NCBI RefSeq assembly: GCF_018918025.1 | Contig: NZ_JAHLPT010000007.1 | Coordinates: 1 to 64,000 of the forward strand | Reading direction: 5' to 3' | Length of the DNA stretch: 64,000 bases | DNA from: Oscillibacter sp. MSJ-31 | GTDB taxonomy: Bacteria > Bacillota > Clostridia > Oscillospirales > Oscillospiraceae | Shown here: piece by piece, positions 51,021 through 58,071 of the stretch | How the letters are laid out: every line of letters begins with the position of its first letter | Numbering within the stretch: position 1 is the first letter of the stretch | Position numbers and translations under genes: made by a program | Notes under the pieces: generated by a model | Told to the model about the DNA's origin: nothing | What the model saw: the letters and a program-made list of their open reading frames with translations, nothing else | Databases searched by the model: none

Positions 51021-51414
51021 CTGCCCCCACCTCCAGCCTCTTTGCTGCTATCTCATCTATCTTATTCTCTATTATCTTTTTCATCTCTTCTGATGTCTGT
51101 TTCCTCTCTCTTGCCATTGCTGTAAGAAGATTTTTCTCGCTGTTCAGCAGCTTGTTCAGGACCAGTAAAATGTTCTCGATATCGGTGTTGTATGCCTCGT
51201 CTGTATCCTGTATCGTATAGAGTAAAGATGTGATGTATTCACGACATTTTTTTATCTCTTCTGTGTGCTCTCTGATAGCCGTGTAATCGGGGGAATATAT
51301 CACCCCACATTTGCCTATTTCCTTGAAGTAGGCAGACGGTGTTTTATCGGACAGTTCTACCAGTTTTTCATAATCTTTCCATTCATCGTCGCTGATTCTC
51401 ATATCGATTCGCAT
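51010..51414 (-). CDS. MobC-like relaxosome accessory protein
   Basis: The 134-residue protein begins with a ribbon-helix-helix-type strand and helix (RIDMRISDDEWKDYEKLVEL, SDKTPSAYFKEIGK) and continues as a long helix with HTEEIKKCREYITSLL. Size, N-terminal fold and position directly before the relaxase fit MobC/MbeC-type proteins that bind oriT. GGGGTG precedes the ATG. Sequence similarity to classical MobC is low, so the call rests mainly on context. Confidence 0.65.
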   Translation of the reverse strand: MRIDMRISDDEWKDYEKLVELSDKTPSAYFKEIGKCGVIYSPDYTAIREHTEEIKKCREYITSLLYTIQDTDEAYNTDIENILLVLNKLLNSEKNLLTAMARERKQTSEEMKKIIENKIDEIAAKRLEVGADDM

Positions 51415-51504
51415 AATTGGAAATCACCCCTTTTTTGTAAAAATGTATATTATATATTATTAAGAAAAAGGGAAATCTATAACTGCCAAAAAAGTAAAAT
51501 TTTC

Positions 51505-51620
51505 AGGGCGACAGCCCGCTCGCGTAGCGACCGTATCCATTGCCCGTCAGGGTAATGGGACGGAATGGGGGTTGAGGGGGTATCCCCCGCACAAGCGGGT
51601 ATTGCGTTCCGCAATAGCCA
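51505..51620. other. Candidate oriT: cluster of inverted repeats upstream of the mobilization genes
   Basis: Within about 115 GC-richer bases lie four short inverted repeats: ATTGCCC/GGGTAAT (one mismatch), GGGGG-TAT-CCCCC (51576-51588), CCCGC-ACAA-GCGGG (51586-51599) and ATTGCG-TTC-CGCAAT (51601-51615). This patch stands out in AT-rich DNA about 100 bp before mobC, where oriT regions usually lie. The nick site cannot be assigned. Confidence 0.55.
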
Positions 51621-52284
51621 ATGCTTGCTACCGAAAAAATACCCCAAAATACCGTGTAAATGAAATGGTATTTTTGAGCCATACCCACCGTCCATTTATT
51701 GAAAAATTGAGAATTACCACCCTAAAATACAATGGACCATAATGAGAAATACGACGAACTATACCCGATGATACCCCGCCATATCAGGTGGATAAACCAG
51801 GATGATAATGAGATACCCACACGCTGAAATAGATAGATAGATGATACCCATATGTGATGATAACAGGATGAAATATGATGAGATGATGGCAGGAACATTG
51901 GCAGAATATCATCACCCTATACCGTCAGGTATAGGACTGGACAAGATGAAATATGCCCCTGAAAGATGCGGGAATATATAGGGAAAAATTACCTGTAAAA
52001 TCTATCTTTGAGATGTCAGAAATCTTAGGAAAATATTCCCTGAAAACAGGCCAGATATCATAGATGATTTGAGATAGAAAATAAGGAAATAATTCCCTGA
52101 AATATGGCAGGATAGATGTCTGATAAAAAGCGGGAAAAATGCGGTCGGTGTGGCTGGCAAAATGGTATGGTCGGTCAGGCTGGGAAGAGAAAAGAAAGGG
52201 GACGCTACTCCTCAAGCGGCCCCCTATCAGTATCGATAAGCAAGTTATTTGGTCCCCGCGTATTACCAGATACCGTTAATCGAA
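51621..52284. other. Long noncoding AT-rich stretch
   Basis: No gene is supported over 660 bases. The DNA is purine-biased on the plus strand, rich in GATGA and GATAGATAGATAGAT (about 51828-51842). It has short inverted repeats such as CCCTATACC-GTCA-GGTATAGG (about 51913-51934). It may be a regulatory or replication region associated with the array that follows. Confidence 0.5.
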
Positions 52285-52288
52285 AAGG

Positions 52289-52312
52289 ACCGTCGATAGA
52301 TGGACGGTCCCC
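52289..52312. terminator. GGACCGTC hairpin
   Basis: GGACCGTC and GACGGTCC with an 8-base loop are followed on the minus strand by TTTTCG. It bounds the iteron-like array on the left. Confidence 0.6.
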
Positions 52313-52622
52313 GATGTATGTATAAATGTATTACCATTTTTCTCTTAATTTCCCGATGTATGTACAAATGTATGTATAAATGTATATACATTTTCTCAAA
52401 AATGGGGGCAAAAACCAAAATGTATGTATAAATGTATGTACAAATATATGTATAAATGTATATACATTTGTTAATACATTGCCCCCGAAATGCCGAAATT
52501 TCCAAAATGTATGTATAAATGTATGTATAAATATATGTATAAATGTTAATACATTTATATGTATATTCTCGGAAAAGAACAACGAAAAACGCAAAATGTA
52601 TGTATAAATGTTAATACATTTT
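52313..52622. repeat. AT-rich iteron-like array
   Basis: The unit ATGTATGTATAA (variants with TACAAA or TATATG) recurs in five clusters starting near 52315, 52355, 52420, 52505 and 52595. Several clusters end in a palindromic block such as TGTATATACA or GTTAATAC before ATTT. Spacers contain NGGGGGCAAAAA/TTGCCCCCG-like sequence. The array has no convincing reading frame and resembles replication iterons or multiple operator sites. Confidence 0.8.
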
Positions 52623-52745
52623 TGGCCCTACGGGCCTGAGATATATGTATATATGGTGTCCTAAACAGGAAAATAGGGGGTATGGATGGGCGAAAAAGAA
52701 GACCGCTTGATAGAAAAACGGCCTTTGTATGTATATATGGGTATA

Positions 52746-52774
52746 GAAAAAGGACCGCTCTTTCGGGCGGTCCT
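52746..52774 (-). terminator. Terminator after the 143-residue gene
   Basis: On the minus strand AGGACCGC and GCGGTCCT (8 bp) are followed by TTTTT, 7 bases beyond the stop codon. Confidence 0.85.
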
Positions 52775-52781
52775 CTGTATT

Positions 52782-53213
52782 TTACTTCTCAATTTCGTCC
52801 AGGACCTTTGCCTTTTCTCTTCTTTCCTTGTTGGCTGGGTCCAATTCTAATGCCTGCTGCCGAAGAGATGGCTTGAAGTTTTTCCTGGCTTCCATCATTT
52901 CTATGATGCTTGGCTCTCTGTAGTGCTCTTTTTCCTTGTCGTAGATATACTCACACCTACAGGAATATTCCTTGTAATACTTCAAGAGAACATTACAGTG
53001 GGAAAGTGTCTCACCGAATAAACGCTGATAGTTGTTGTAGATATCCTTACCACGATTTAAAATCATCGCGTATCTGAACTGCTGACATACCTCGTCCATT
53101 GAACAACGGCTCGGCTCGGTCGGGTCGGTCGGCTTACTAATCATATCGGCAAGCACCTCCTGTTCTGACATTACTCTATTGTTATCATCTGTATATGGTC
53201 CGTAAAATAACAT
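52782..53213 (-). CDS. Hypothetical acidic protein with shared 41-bp leader
   Basis: The 143-residue protein reads MLFYGPYTDDNNRVMSEQEV and later CSMDEVCQQFRYAMILNRGK, DIYNNYQRLFGETLSHCNVL and CRCEYIYDKEKEHYREPSII. The second half is helical and charged. No domain is recognised. The ATG lies 6 bases after GAGAGGTG; its leader is identical over 41 bp to that of the gene at 58072. That suggests common control. A later ATG (53171) has no site. Confidence 0.6.
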   Translation of the reverse strand: MLFYGPYTDDNNRVMSEQEVLADMISKPTDPTEPSRCSMDEVCQQFRYAMILNRGKDIYNNYQRLFGETLSHCNVLLKYYKEYSCRCEYIYDKEKEHYREPSIIEMMEARKNFKPSLRQQALELDPANKERREKAKVLDEIEK

Positions 53214-53215
53214 AA

Positions 53216-53256
53216 AAAACACCTCTCATAAAATTAAAATTGTTTTATATTACATA
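53216..53256 (-). repeat. 41-bp duplicated leader, copy 1
   Basis: The sequence from TATGTAATAT to GAGAGGTGTTTT is identical, in opposite orientation, to 58028-58068. It contains the ribosome-binding site and an AT-rich part (AATATAAAAC) that could hold a -10. Confidence 0.9.
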
Positions 53257-53294
53257 GTATTATGTGGTTAATTAATATATAACTTTTTGATGTC

Positions 53295-54491
53295 TTACCA
53301 TTTCAAACGGGCTAATACTGTCCTCTGGCTGCCTGATATGTCCTGGTCATCGACAAGGAAGTATGCGTCTTTGATACCCTTGTTGTCTGCCCAGGTGGCA
53401 TCCAGGTAGTAGGTATTCCCGTCGATGACTACACTATTCCAGGCGTGTCCACCGCCATTTGCCTCACCCTCTATATACTCGGCCTGGATACCACAGCGGG
53501 TAGCAAGTTCAAAGAATAGCATCGAATATCCCTCACATACCGCCGTGCCTGTCCGAAGATTGAAGTCCAGGCCCCGTAAATACTCATCCTCATCGTCTGG
53601 GTAATCGAAATTATCACAAACATAATCAAATATGGCCTTTACTGCTTCCCGCTCGGTCATATCTTCGTTGGTTATCTCTCGAACAATAGCATCCAGGGCT
53701 TCATCCAGGGCCTTTAATTGCTCGTATCTTCTCTCGGACAGGGTAGCATAAAGAAGAATGGTATTCTCATTGACATATGCTGACGGGCCGTAATCGAAGA
53801 AGAATATGTCAGCGTCCTTATATAGCTGCGTATGCTCTACGATAGGTTTCCAGTCTGTCAGTTCTTCTCTGGGGTAGTAATACATCCTGGTATTCGCTTC
53901 AAACTTTCCCTGGTATGTCTCGTAGTAGATGTAGTCCCCATAGTTTATCTTGAACCGCTCTTTCTCTTCGTCAAGGACGAACTGATAGGGAAAGTCATCA
54001 TCCAGGGGATACATATGATTGATGATGTAAGAGAAATAGGAATCAGTATAATGTATCTTGCTGCTGCTCGGCTCTACCGTTATCTCTCTATCGTTCAAAG
54101 GGGCGGTCGCTGCTATATCATCGGCTGGAATATATCCTTTCATCCCGTTATACTCTACGAACCTGAAGCCCCTGCTTTCTTCATAAACGGCTATCTGTGC
54201 CCCTTTTGGAATGACGGTAATCTTATCACACCCATAACCCATACCGGCTCTCATAATGGTCGTATGGGCCGCGTATGCGGTCTCTGGTTCCACATCGCCA
54301 GGGTTGGCTACTGAGTAGCATACAAGGGCTGTTGTCCTCGTTCGCTGGTAATAGTGGTAGGTTCCCCAGAACCCGTCGTATTCGTTTTGGGTCTCGATGC
54401 TTTTCATCCCTCTGTTATAGGAATATACCCCGATGAACGCGGTCAAAGATATCGTCAGGGCTATCAAGGCTGCTGTCATTTTTCGTCTCAT
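53295..54491 (-). CDS. Secreted/membrane transglutaminase-like protein with SH3-like domain (paralogue 1)
   Basis: The 398-residue protein starts with a signal anchor (KMTAALIALTISLTAFIGVY). An SH3b-like segment (TTIMRAGMGYGCDKITVIPK, GAQIAVYEESRGFRFVEYNG) spans about residues 75-125. The C-terminal transglutaminase-like domain has Cys in GTAVCEGYS, His in GGGHAWNSVVID and Asp in YYLDATWAD. Such domains act as peptidases or crosslinkers outside the cell. It overlaps the small membrane gene by ATGA and is homologous to the product of 54727-55875. Substrate unknown. Confidence 0.85.
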   Translation of the reverse strand: MRRKMTAALIALTISLTAFIGVYSYNRGMKSIETQNEYDGFWGTYHYYQRTRTTALVCYSVANPGDVEPETAYAAHTTIMRAGMGYGCDKITVIPKGAQIAVYEESRGFRFVEYNGMKGYIPADDIAATAPLNDREITVEPSSSKIHYTDSYFSYIINHMYPLDDDFPYQFVLDEEKERFKINYGDYIYYETYQGKFEANTRMYYYPREELTDWKPIVEHTQLYKDADIFFFDYGPSAYVNENTILLYATLSERRYEQLKALDEALDAIVREITNEDMTEREAVKAIFDYVCDNFDYPDDEDEYLRGLDFNLRTGTAVCEGYSMLFFELATRCGIQAEYIEGEANGGGHAWNSVVIDGNTYYLDATWADNKGIKDAYFLVDDQDISGSQRTVLARLKW

Positions 54492-54721
54492 TTCGCCTCA
54501 CCGTCCTTATCTATAATGTAATATTCTTTTCCGTCTATGGTTATCGTCTCGGCTGTCTCGGTGTTTACTGTGATATGCTTCTCTTCCTGGCTCTCTCGGT
54601 AGGGTATCACAACATTGAACATCACATATGAAAATATGGACATACCAATGAAGAGAAATGCCAGGGCAGATATAACGCTCTTCTTTAATGACGGTCTTAA
54701 ATTTTCTGAACCGTATAACAT
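54488..54721 (-). CDS. Small single-pass membrane protein between the transglutaminase genes
   Basis: The 77-residue protein has one membrane helix near residues 17-38 (VISALAFLFIGMSIFSYVMF) and a short external tail (HITVNTETAETITIDGKEYY, IIDKDGEAK). The start at 54721 has AAGGTGA; it lies 5 bases past the upstream stop, and its own stop overlaps the next gene's ATG. Coupled to two transglutaminase-like genes, it may be an anchor, inhibitor or partner for them. It matches no family I know. Confidence 0.65.
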   Translation of the reverse strand: MLYGSENLRPSLKKSVISALAFLFIGMSIFSYVMFNVVIPYRESQEEKHITVNTETAETITIDGKEYYIIDKDGEAK

Positions 54722-54726
54722 ATAAA

Positions 54727-55875
54727 TCACCTTCCCATTGTAAAGTCTATCGTTCTCATATTCTCTGTGTCATTGAATGTGTTGTCGCTGAATAGGAAAT
54801 AGTCGCTTGTGCTCGTGTCATCGTAGTTGGTGGCATCCAGGTAGTAGGTAGTCCCGTCGATGACTACACTGTTCCAGGCGTGAAGACCAAAATCGGTATT
54901 GCCCCTGACATATGATATGTCCAGGCCACATCTTGTCCCTAACTCAAATATTAGAAGGGCATAGTCCTCACATATGCTCGAGCCTGTTGTCAGGACGGTA
55001 TCTAAGCCTTTTAGCCTCTTGTTCTCTTCTTCGTTCTGGTATTCCAGGTTGTCCTTTGTATAGTCGTATATGGCCCCCAAGGCTTCCATTTCCGTCATAT
55101 TCTTATTTGTGATACTTCTGACTATTCTGTTCAGGTAAGCATCCAGGGCTTTCAGATTTCTATATGTTTTCTCGCTTGCCTTGAACCAGTATGCTTTCGT
55201 GTCCTGGGTCAGATTAATCGTTATACCGCTGTCAAGGTAATAAAGGTGGGCAAATTCATTGGCTGTCATTGTATCGCTGCTGCTGCGGAAGTCGATGTCA
55301 TCCATTGTGTAGGTCCCTGCTATCTCTTTGTAGAAAACATAATCGTCTATACCTGGCATCATCTGTTTATCGCTCATCCTGGCCTTTGTGCTCTCTATAA
55401 TCGCATTGTTCCCGTCATACTTTCTCATCTGTCTCAGGTATGTGCTCATAAAAGACGAAGAATAATGTATCTTCTTTTCGCTTGTCATCTCTGGCTCTTC
55501 TTCCTGTTTTGTTCCCATTCTGTAGTCGATGATATTCTCGCTCTTCATCCATCCATATGTTTCGCCATAACTTACATAAGAAAAGCCGTTTCTTTCACCA
55601 TATACGGCTATCTGTGCGTTTTCGGGTATGATTGCTGTCTTGCTACACCCATACCCTATACCCCCTCTCAAAACGGCTGTATTCGCCGTATAAGCGGTTT
55701 TTTCATTTTTTGTGCTCATCTCTTCCATAAGGCATATTCTTTCGGCCCTCTCTCTTTTCTCTGTCATCTGTATCCTTGAGAACCCTGTTATCTCGGCCTT
55801 GGAATAAGTCGTTGCCCCTGTCATCATCGCCGCAACAAGGACAATAATTGCTATCGTTCTAAAAAGATTTTTCAT
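54727..55875 (-). CDS. Secreted transglutaminase-like protein with SH3-like domain (paralogue 2)
   Basis: The 382-residue protein has a signal peptide (FRTIAIIVLVAAMMTGATTY), an SH3b-like segment (TAVLRGGIGYGCSKTAIIPE, NAQIAVYGERNGFSYVSYGE) and a transglutaminase-like domain with Cys in GSSICEDYALL, His in FGLHAWNSVVID and Asp in YYLDATNYDD. It is the first gene of a three-gene coupled operon. GGGGGA precedes the chosen ATG. The two paralogues share order and spacing but differ in most residues, so the duplication is old. Targets may be wall peptides or surface proteins. Confidence 0.85.
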   Translation of the reverse strand: MKNLFRTIAIIVLVAAMMTGATTYSKAEITGFSRIQMTEKRERAERICLMEEMSTKNEKTAYTANTAVLRGGIGYGCSKTAIIPENAQIAVYGERNGFSYVSYGETYGWMKSENIIDYRMGTKQEEEPEMTSEKKIHYSSSFMSTYLRQMRKYDGNNAIIESTKARMSDKQMMPGIDDYVFYKEIAGTYTMDDIDFRSSSDTMTANEFAHLYYLDSGITINLTQDTKAYWFKASEKTYRNLKALDAYLNRIVRSITNKNMTEMEALGAIYDYTKDNLEYQNEEENKRLKGLDTVLTTGSSICEDYALLIFELGTRCGLDISYVRGNTDFGLHAWNSVVIDGTTYYLDATNYDDTSTSDYFLFSDNTFNDTENMRTIDFTMGR

Positions 55876-56084
55876 TTGAAATTCCCCCATAAAATAGAAA
55901 GTTCGTTTGTGTCTCTTCTTAATATATTATATTAATTAAAATATAAGAATATAACCATTTCTCAAAAAATTTTTGAAAAATAACGGTTTGAGCATACCAA
56001 AAGATTGCCCTTTTATGTTCAACCAAATATATCCCTATACCACAAATTGATAGGAAGCTGTCCATAACCGTTTTCTTGAATACA

Positions 56085-56112
56085 AAATAAAAACCCGCCT
56101 CACAGGGCGGGT
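56085..56112 (-). terminator. Terminator of the microprotein operon
   Basis: On the minus strand ACCCGCC and GGCGGGT enclose a 6-base loop and are followed by TTTTTATTTT. It lies just beyond the stop at 56124. Confidence 0.85.
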
Positions 56113-56123
56113 ATCATCTTGAT

Positions 56124-56507
56124 TTAATCGAACGCATTGATGTTTATTAAGATTTCGGGGATATCAAGAGATATATAGACCTCTTTGCCCTCGTTTTCAC
56201 GCTTGAACTTCTCTTGAAGAAATGCCATTAAGCATTGTTCGCGGTTCCTGCTTAAATAAGATTTCTCTTCTTTTGTTATCTCGCCTATCTCGCCCCGAAG
56301 CAGCTTCTTTAACCCGCTGCGTAGGACCTCAAGACAGTGGTTATCGAACTCTGCTATAAGTTTTGCCATATCTTTTTCGGAATACGCAACATACGGAATT
56401 TTCAGGGCATCGAAAGTATGTAGTGTTCTGGTATCAATCGTAGTATAGCGAACCCCGCATATTTCATCATCGGAATAATCAAGCAGTTTAACAATAGTAT
56501 AATCCAT
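56124..56507 (-). CDS. Microprotein operon gene 7: soluble 127-residue protein
   Basis: The protein begins MDYTIVKLLDYSDDEICGVR and continues TLHTFDALKIPYVAYSEKDM, AKLIAEFDNHCLEVLRSGLK and a charged helical part. It is the only clearly soluble product of the operon and its last gene. GAGAGGTGA precedes the ATG, 5 bases after the previous stop. No domain is recognised. It may be a cytoplasmic effector or regulator working with the membrane peptides. Confidence 0.65.
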   Translation of the reverse strand: MDYTIVKLLDYSDDEICGVRYTTIDTRTLHTFDALKIPYVAYSEKDMAKLIAEFDNHCLEVLRSGLKKLLRGEIGEITKEEKSYLSRNREQCLMAFLQEKFKRENEGKEVYISLDIPEILININAFD

Positions 56508-56512
56508 TTTTA

Positions 56513-56827
56513 TCACCTCTCAAAAATTTTAAGAAGCAAAAGCGGATAGATTACGAAACTACCAATGTATATACCACCGTATAGAAAAATCGAAAATCTT
56601 GGGTTTAATGATAATGACCAGCTTCTTAATTCTGGAATACTCATTATCACAAATGAAATAAGGGAAATCATCATAGCCCAACAAAGAGAGGTAATAATTG
56701 TACCCTCAAAACCCCAATGAATATGGTTCTTGTCAGAATGATTCTTATACCTTTTGCCCTCTTCGTAGCCTCTTTTATAATTATCATCACATATCACATG
56801 ATTTTTTTTACTTTTAATTCTTTTCAT
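56513..56827 (-). CDS. Microprotein operon gene 6: two-pass membrane protein
   Basis: The 104-residue protein has a basic, hydrophilic N-terminus (KRIKSKKNHVICDDNYKRGY, EEGKRYKNHSDKNHIHWGFE) and two membrane segments (TSLCWAMMISLISFVIMSIP; SIFLYGGIYIGSFVIYPLLL). GAGGTGG precedes the ATG. The histidine- and lysine-rich head could bind nucleic acid or metal. No family is recognised. Confidence 0.65.
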   Translation of the reverse strand: MKRIKSKKNHVICDDNYKRGYEEGKRYKNHSDKNHIHWGFEGTIITSLCWAMMISLISFVIMSIPELRSWSLSLNPRFSIFLYGGIYIGSFVIYPLLLLKIFER

Positions 56828-56829
56828 AA

Positions 56830-57000
56830 TTAAAACCACCTCATATACAAAATATAAATTTCTAAGATAATTGCTCTAATCACCATAAGAATTGCCCCTA
56901 AACACCCCTCAGAATCGTTTTCAGTTTCTTTACTAACTATCCAAAGACCAAAGCCACCAAATACAAGCGAGAATACTATAACTGCTATAATACTATTCAT
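56830..57000 (-). CDS. Microprotein operon gene 5: 56-residue membrane peptide
   Basis: The frame reads MNSIIAVIVFSLVFGGFGLW, a short polar loop (SKETENDSEGC) and a second hydrophobic part (LGAILMVIRAIILEIYILYM). Its ATG overlaps the previous gene's stop (ATGA) and GGTGGTGATT lies upstream. Two membrane passes are likely. It is too short to identify by similarity. Confidence 0.55.
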   Translation of the reverse strand: MNSIIAVIVFSLVFGGFGLWIVSKETENDSEGCLGAILMVIRAIILEIYILYMRWF

Positions 57001-57119
57001 AAATTAATCACCACCCACAGACATAGAATTATACCCGCCACACCAACCAAAGTATAAATCCCAAAGAACTCGAAAAAGAACTTCTCGTTCTCGCTGGCCT
57101 TACCGTTCTTGACTTTCAT
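56997..57119 (-). CDS. Microprotein operon gene 4: 40-residue membrane peptide
   Basis: The frame reads MKVKNGKASENEKFFFEFFG then one hydrophobic helix (IYTLVGVAGIILCLWVVINL). A charged head with one membrane pass is a layout shared with toxin and regulatory micropeptides. It starts within the 3' end of gene 3 (20-base overlap) and ends in an ATGA overlap with gene 5. No clear ribosome-binding site precedes it, so translation probably depends on coupling. Confidence 0.5.
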   Translation of the reverse strand: MKVKNGKASENEKFFFEFFGIYTLVGVAGIILCLWVVINL

Positions 57120-57207
57120 GTATAAAGAAATAAAATTCAAAAATAGAAGCCAATAAACCTAAACCAAACAAGAATGCTCCAAATAACATAAAGTACACCA
57201 TAATCAT
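57100..57207 (-). CDS. Microprotein operon gene 3: 35-residue membrane peptide
   Basis: The frame reads MIMVYFMLFGAFLFGLGLLA followed by SIFEFYFFIHESQER, almost wholly hydrophobic with a charged end. GGGGTGATT precedes the first ATG. It overlaps gene 4. Its very small size calls for caution, but the site, the coupling and the matching character of neighbours favour a real gene. Confidence 0.5.
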   Translation of the reverse strand: MIMVYFMLFGAFLFGLGLLASIFEFYFFIHESQER

Positions 57208-57227
57208 AATCAAATCACCCCACATAA

Positions 57228-57452
57228 TTAAAGCCAACTATCCCATACAATAAAGATATCAAAGCTTATAAGAAAAATGAAAACCGCTATATCAAAGCCT
57301 ATAAGAAGAATGAAAACCGCTGCTGCCCACACTTTGATAAATTCTAAGGAAATTTGGTAGCCTCCGAGAGAATAAAACACCAAGCCTACACCGACAAGCA
57401 TCACAGCGACAAGAAGTGTCAGAAGCAATAATCGTATATAATTTCTTTTCAT
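57228..57452 (-). CDS. Microprotein operon gene 2: 74-residue membrane protein with internal duplication
   Basis: The protein has two or three membrane segments (YIRLLLLTLLVAVMLVGVGL, FIKVWAAAVFILLIGFDIAV). Near its end an 11-residue unit is repeated (AVFILLIGFDI then AVFIFLISFDI), matching a 33-bp tandem duplication in the DNA. GGTGATGTG lies before the ATG, 2 bases past the previous stop. No family is recognised. Confidence 0.6.
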   Translation of the reverse strand: MKRNYIRLLLLTLLVAVMLVGVGLVFYSLGGYQISLEFIKVWAAAVFILLIGFDIAVFIFLISFDIFIVWDSWL

Positions 57453-57454
57453 AA

Positions 57455-57637
57455 TCACATCACCCCAAACAGACGCAAAATTCTAATTATAACATACGCC
57501 ACCATAACCTGGGCTTCAAGTAGCCCACGGACCTTATTAAATGTGTCCTCACACAGAAAATATCTATTAATACCGAGTCCAAAAACACACAACGCCACCA
57601 CAATCCCCGAAATAAATTTATAATTAACACTCAACAT
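57455..57637 (-). CDS. Microprotein operon gene 1: 60-residue membrane protein
   Basis: The protein reads MLSVNYKFISGIVVALCVFG and LGINRYFLCEDTFNKVRGLL, then a second hydrophobic part (EAQVMVAYVIIRILRLFGVM). A strong GGAGG site precedes the ATG, marking the head of the operon. Similar paired helices occur in holin-like and small stress peptides, but nothing specific can be claimed. Confidence 0.6.
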   Translation of the reverse strand: MLSVNYKFISGIVVALCVFGLGINRYFLCEDTFNKVRGLLEAQVMVAYVIIRILRLFGVM

Positions 57638-58027
57638 AATTAATAACCTCCATAAAATAAGAATTTGTTTTCAATTTTGATGTTTTGCCGCGTTTTCTTT
57701 GACTTTCTCGCGGCTTTTGTTATTCATCTTATATTATATACTACAATCAAACTTCAGAAAATATAACTGTTTTTTCTGAAAAAATATGAAAAAATTATGA
57801 ACTTTTTTATGATTTAAACTGGTCCTGGCTGCTGACCCTACCCACCTTTTCTCTTCAACTTTTTTTCAATCTATACCTACCATTAATAGAATAATAAGTA
57901 ATAACTTAATCTATATAATCTATAGTAATTCCCCCCCCCATAAAGATGAAATGCCCTGCCAATATCGGCAGGGCATAACTGTTTCATAGAACACTTTTTT
58001 ATTATAAAAATTAAACTATAACAGTAA
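57638..58027. other. Noncoding region between divergent gene sets
   Basis: No gene is supported over about 390 bases. It includes an inverted repeat GCCGCG/CGCGGC around 57690-57716 in the operon leader, TATAAT-like sequence near 57733, a poly-C tract near 57931 and a 10-bp hairpin ATGCCCTGCC/GGCAGGGCAT (57949-57975). The microprotein operon promoter should lie here. Confidence 0.5.
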
Positions 58028-58068
58028 TATGTAATATAAAACAATTTTAATTTTATGAGAGGTGTTTT
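58028..58068 (+). repeat. 41-bp duplicated leader, copy 2
   Basis: This is identical to 53216-53256 in opposite orientation and ends in the ribosome-binding site of the 58072 gene. The 5' side continues differently, so the duplicated module is only the proximal leader. Confidence 0.9.
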
Positions 58069-58071
58069 AAT

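Noticed and set aside
52331-52607. Open frames on both strands across the ATGTATGTATAA array
   Set aside because: They encode only repetitive I/Y/H/T or C/I/N/V strings that follow from the DNA repeats, lack ribosome-binding sites and have no conserved features.
53072-53171. Alternative short start for the 143-residue protein
   Set aside because: The internal ATG has no ribosome-binding site, while the upstream ATG follows the 41-bp leader with GAGAGGTG.
57885-57960. C-rich tract and short AT repeats considered as a CRISPR or phase-variable element
   Set aside because: There is one homopolymer tract only, with no spaced direct repeats. It lies outside reading frames, so no switch can be argued.
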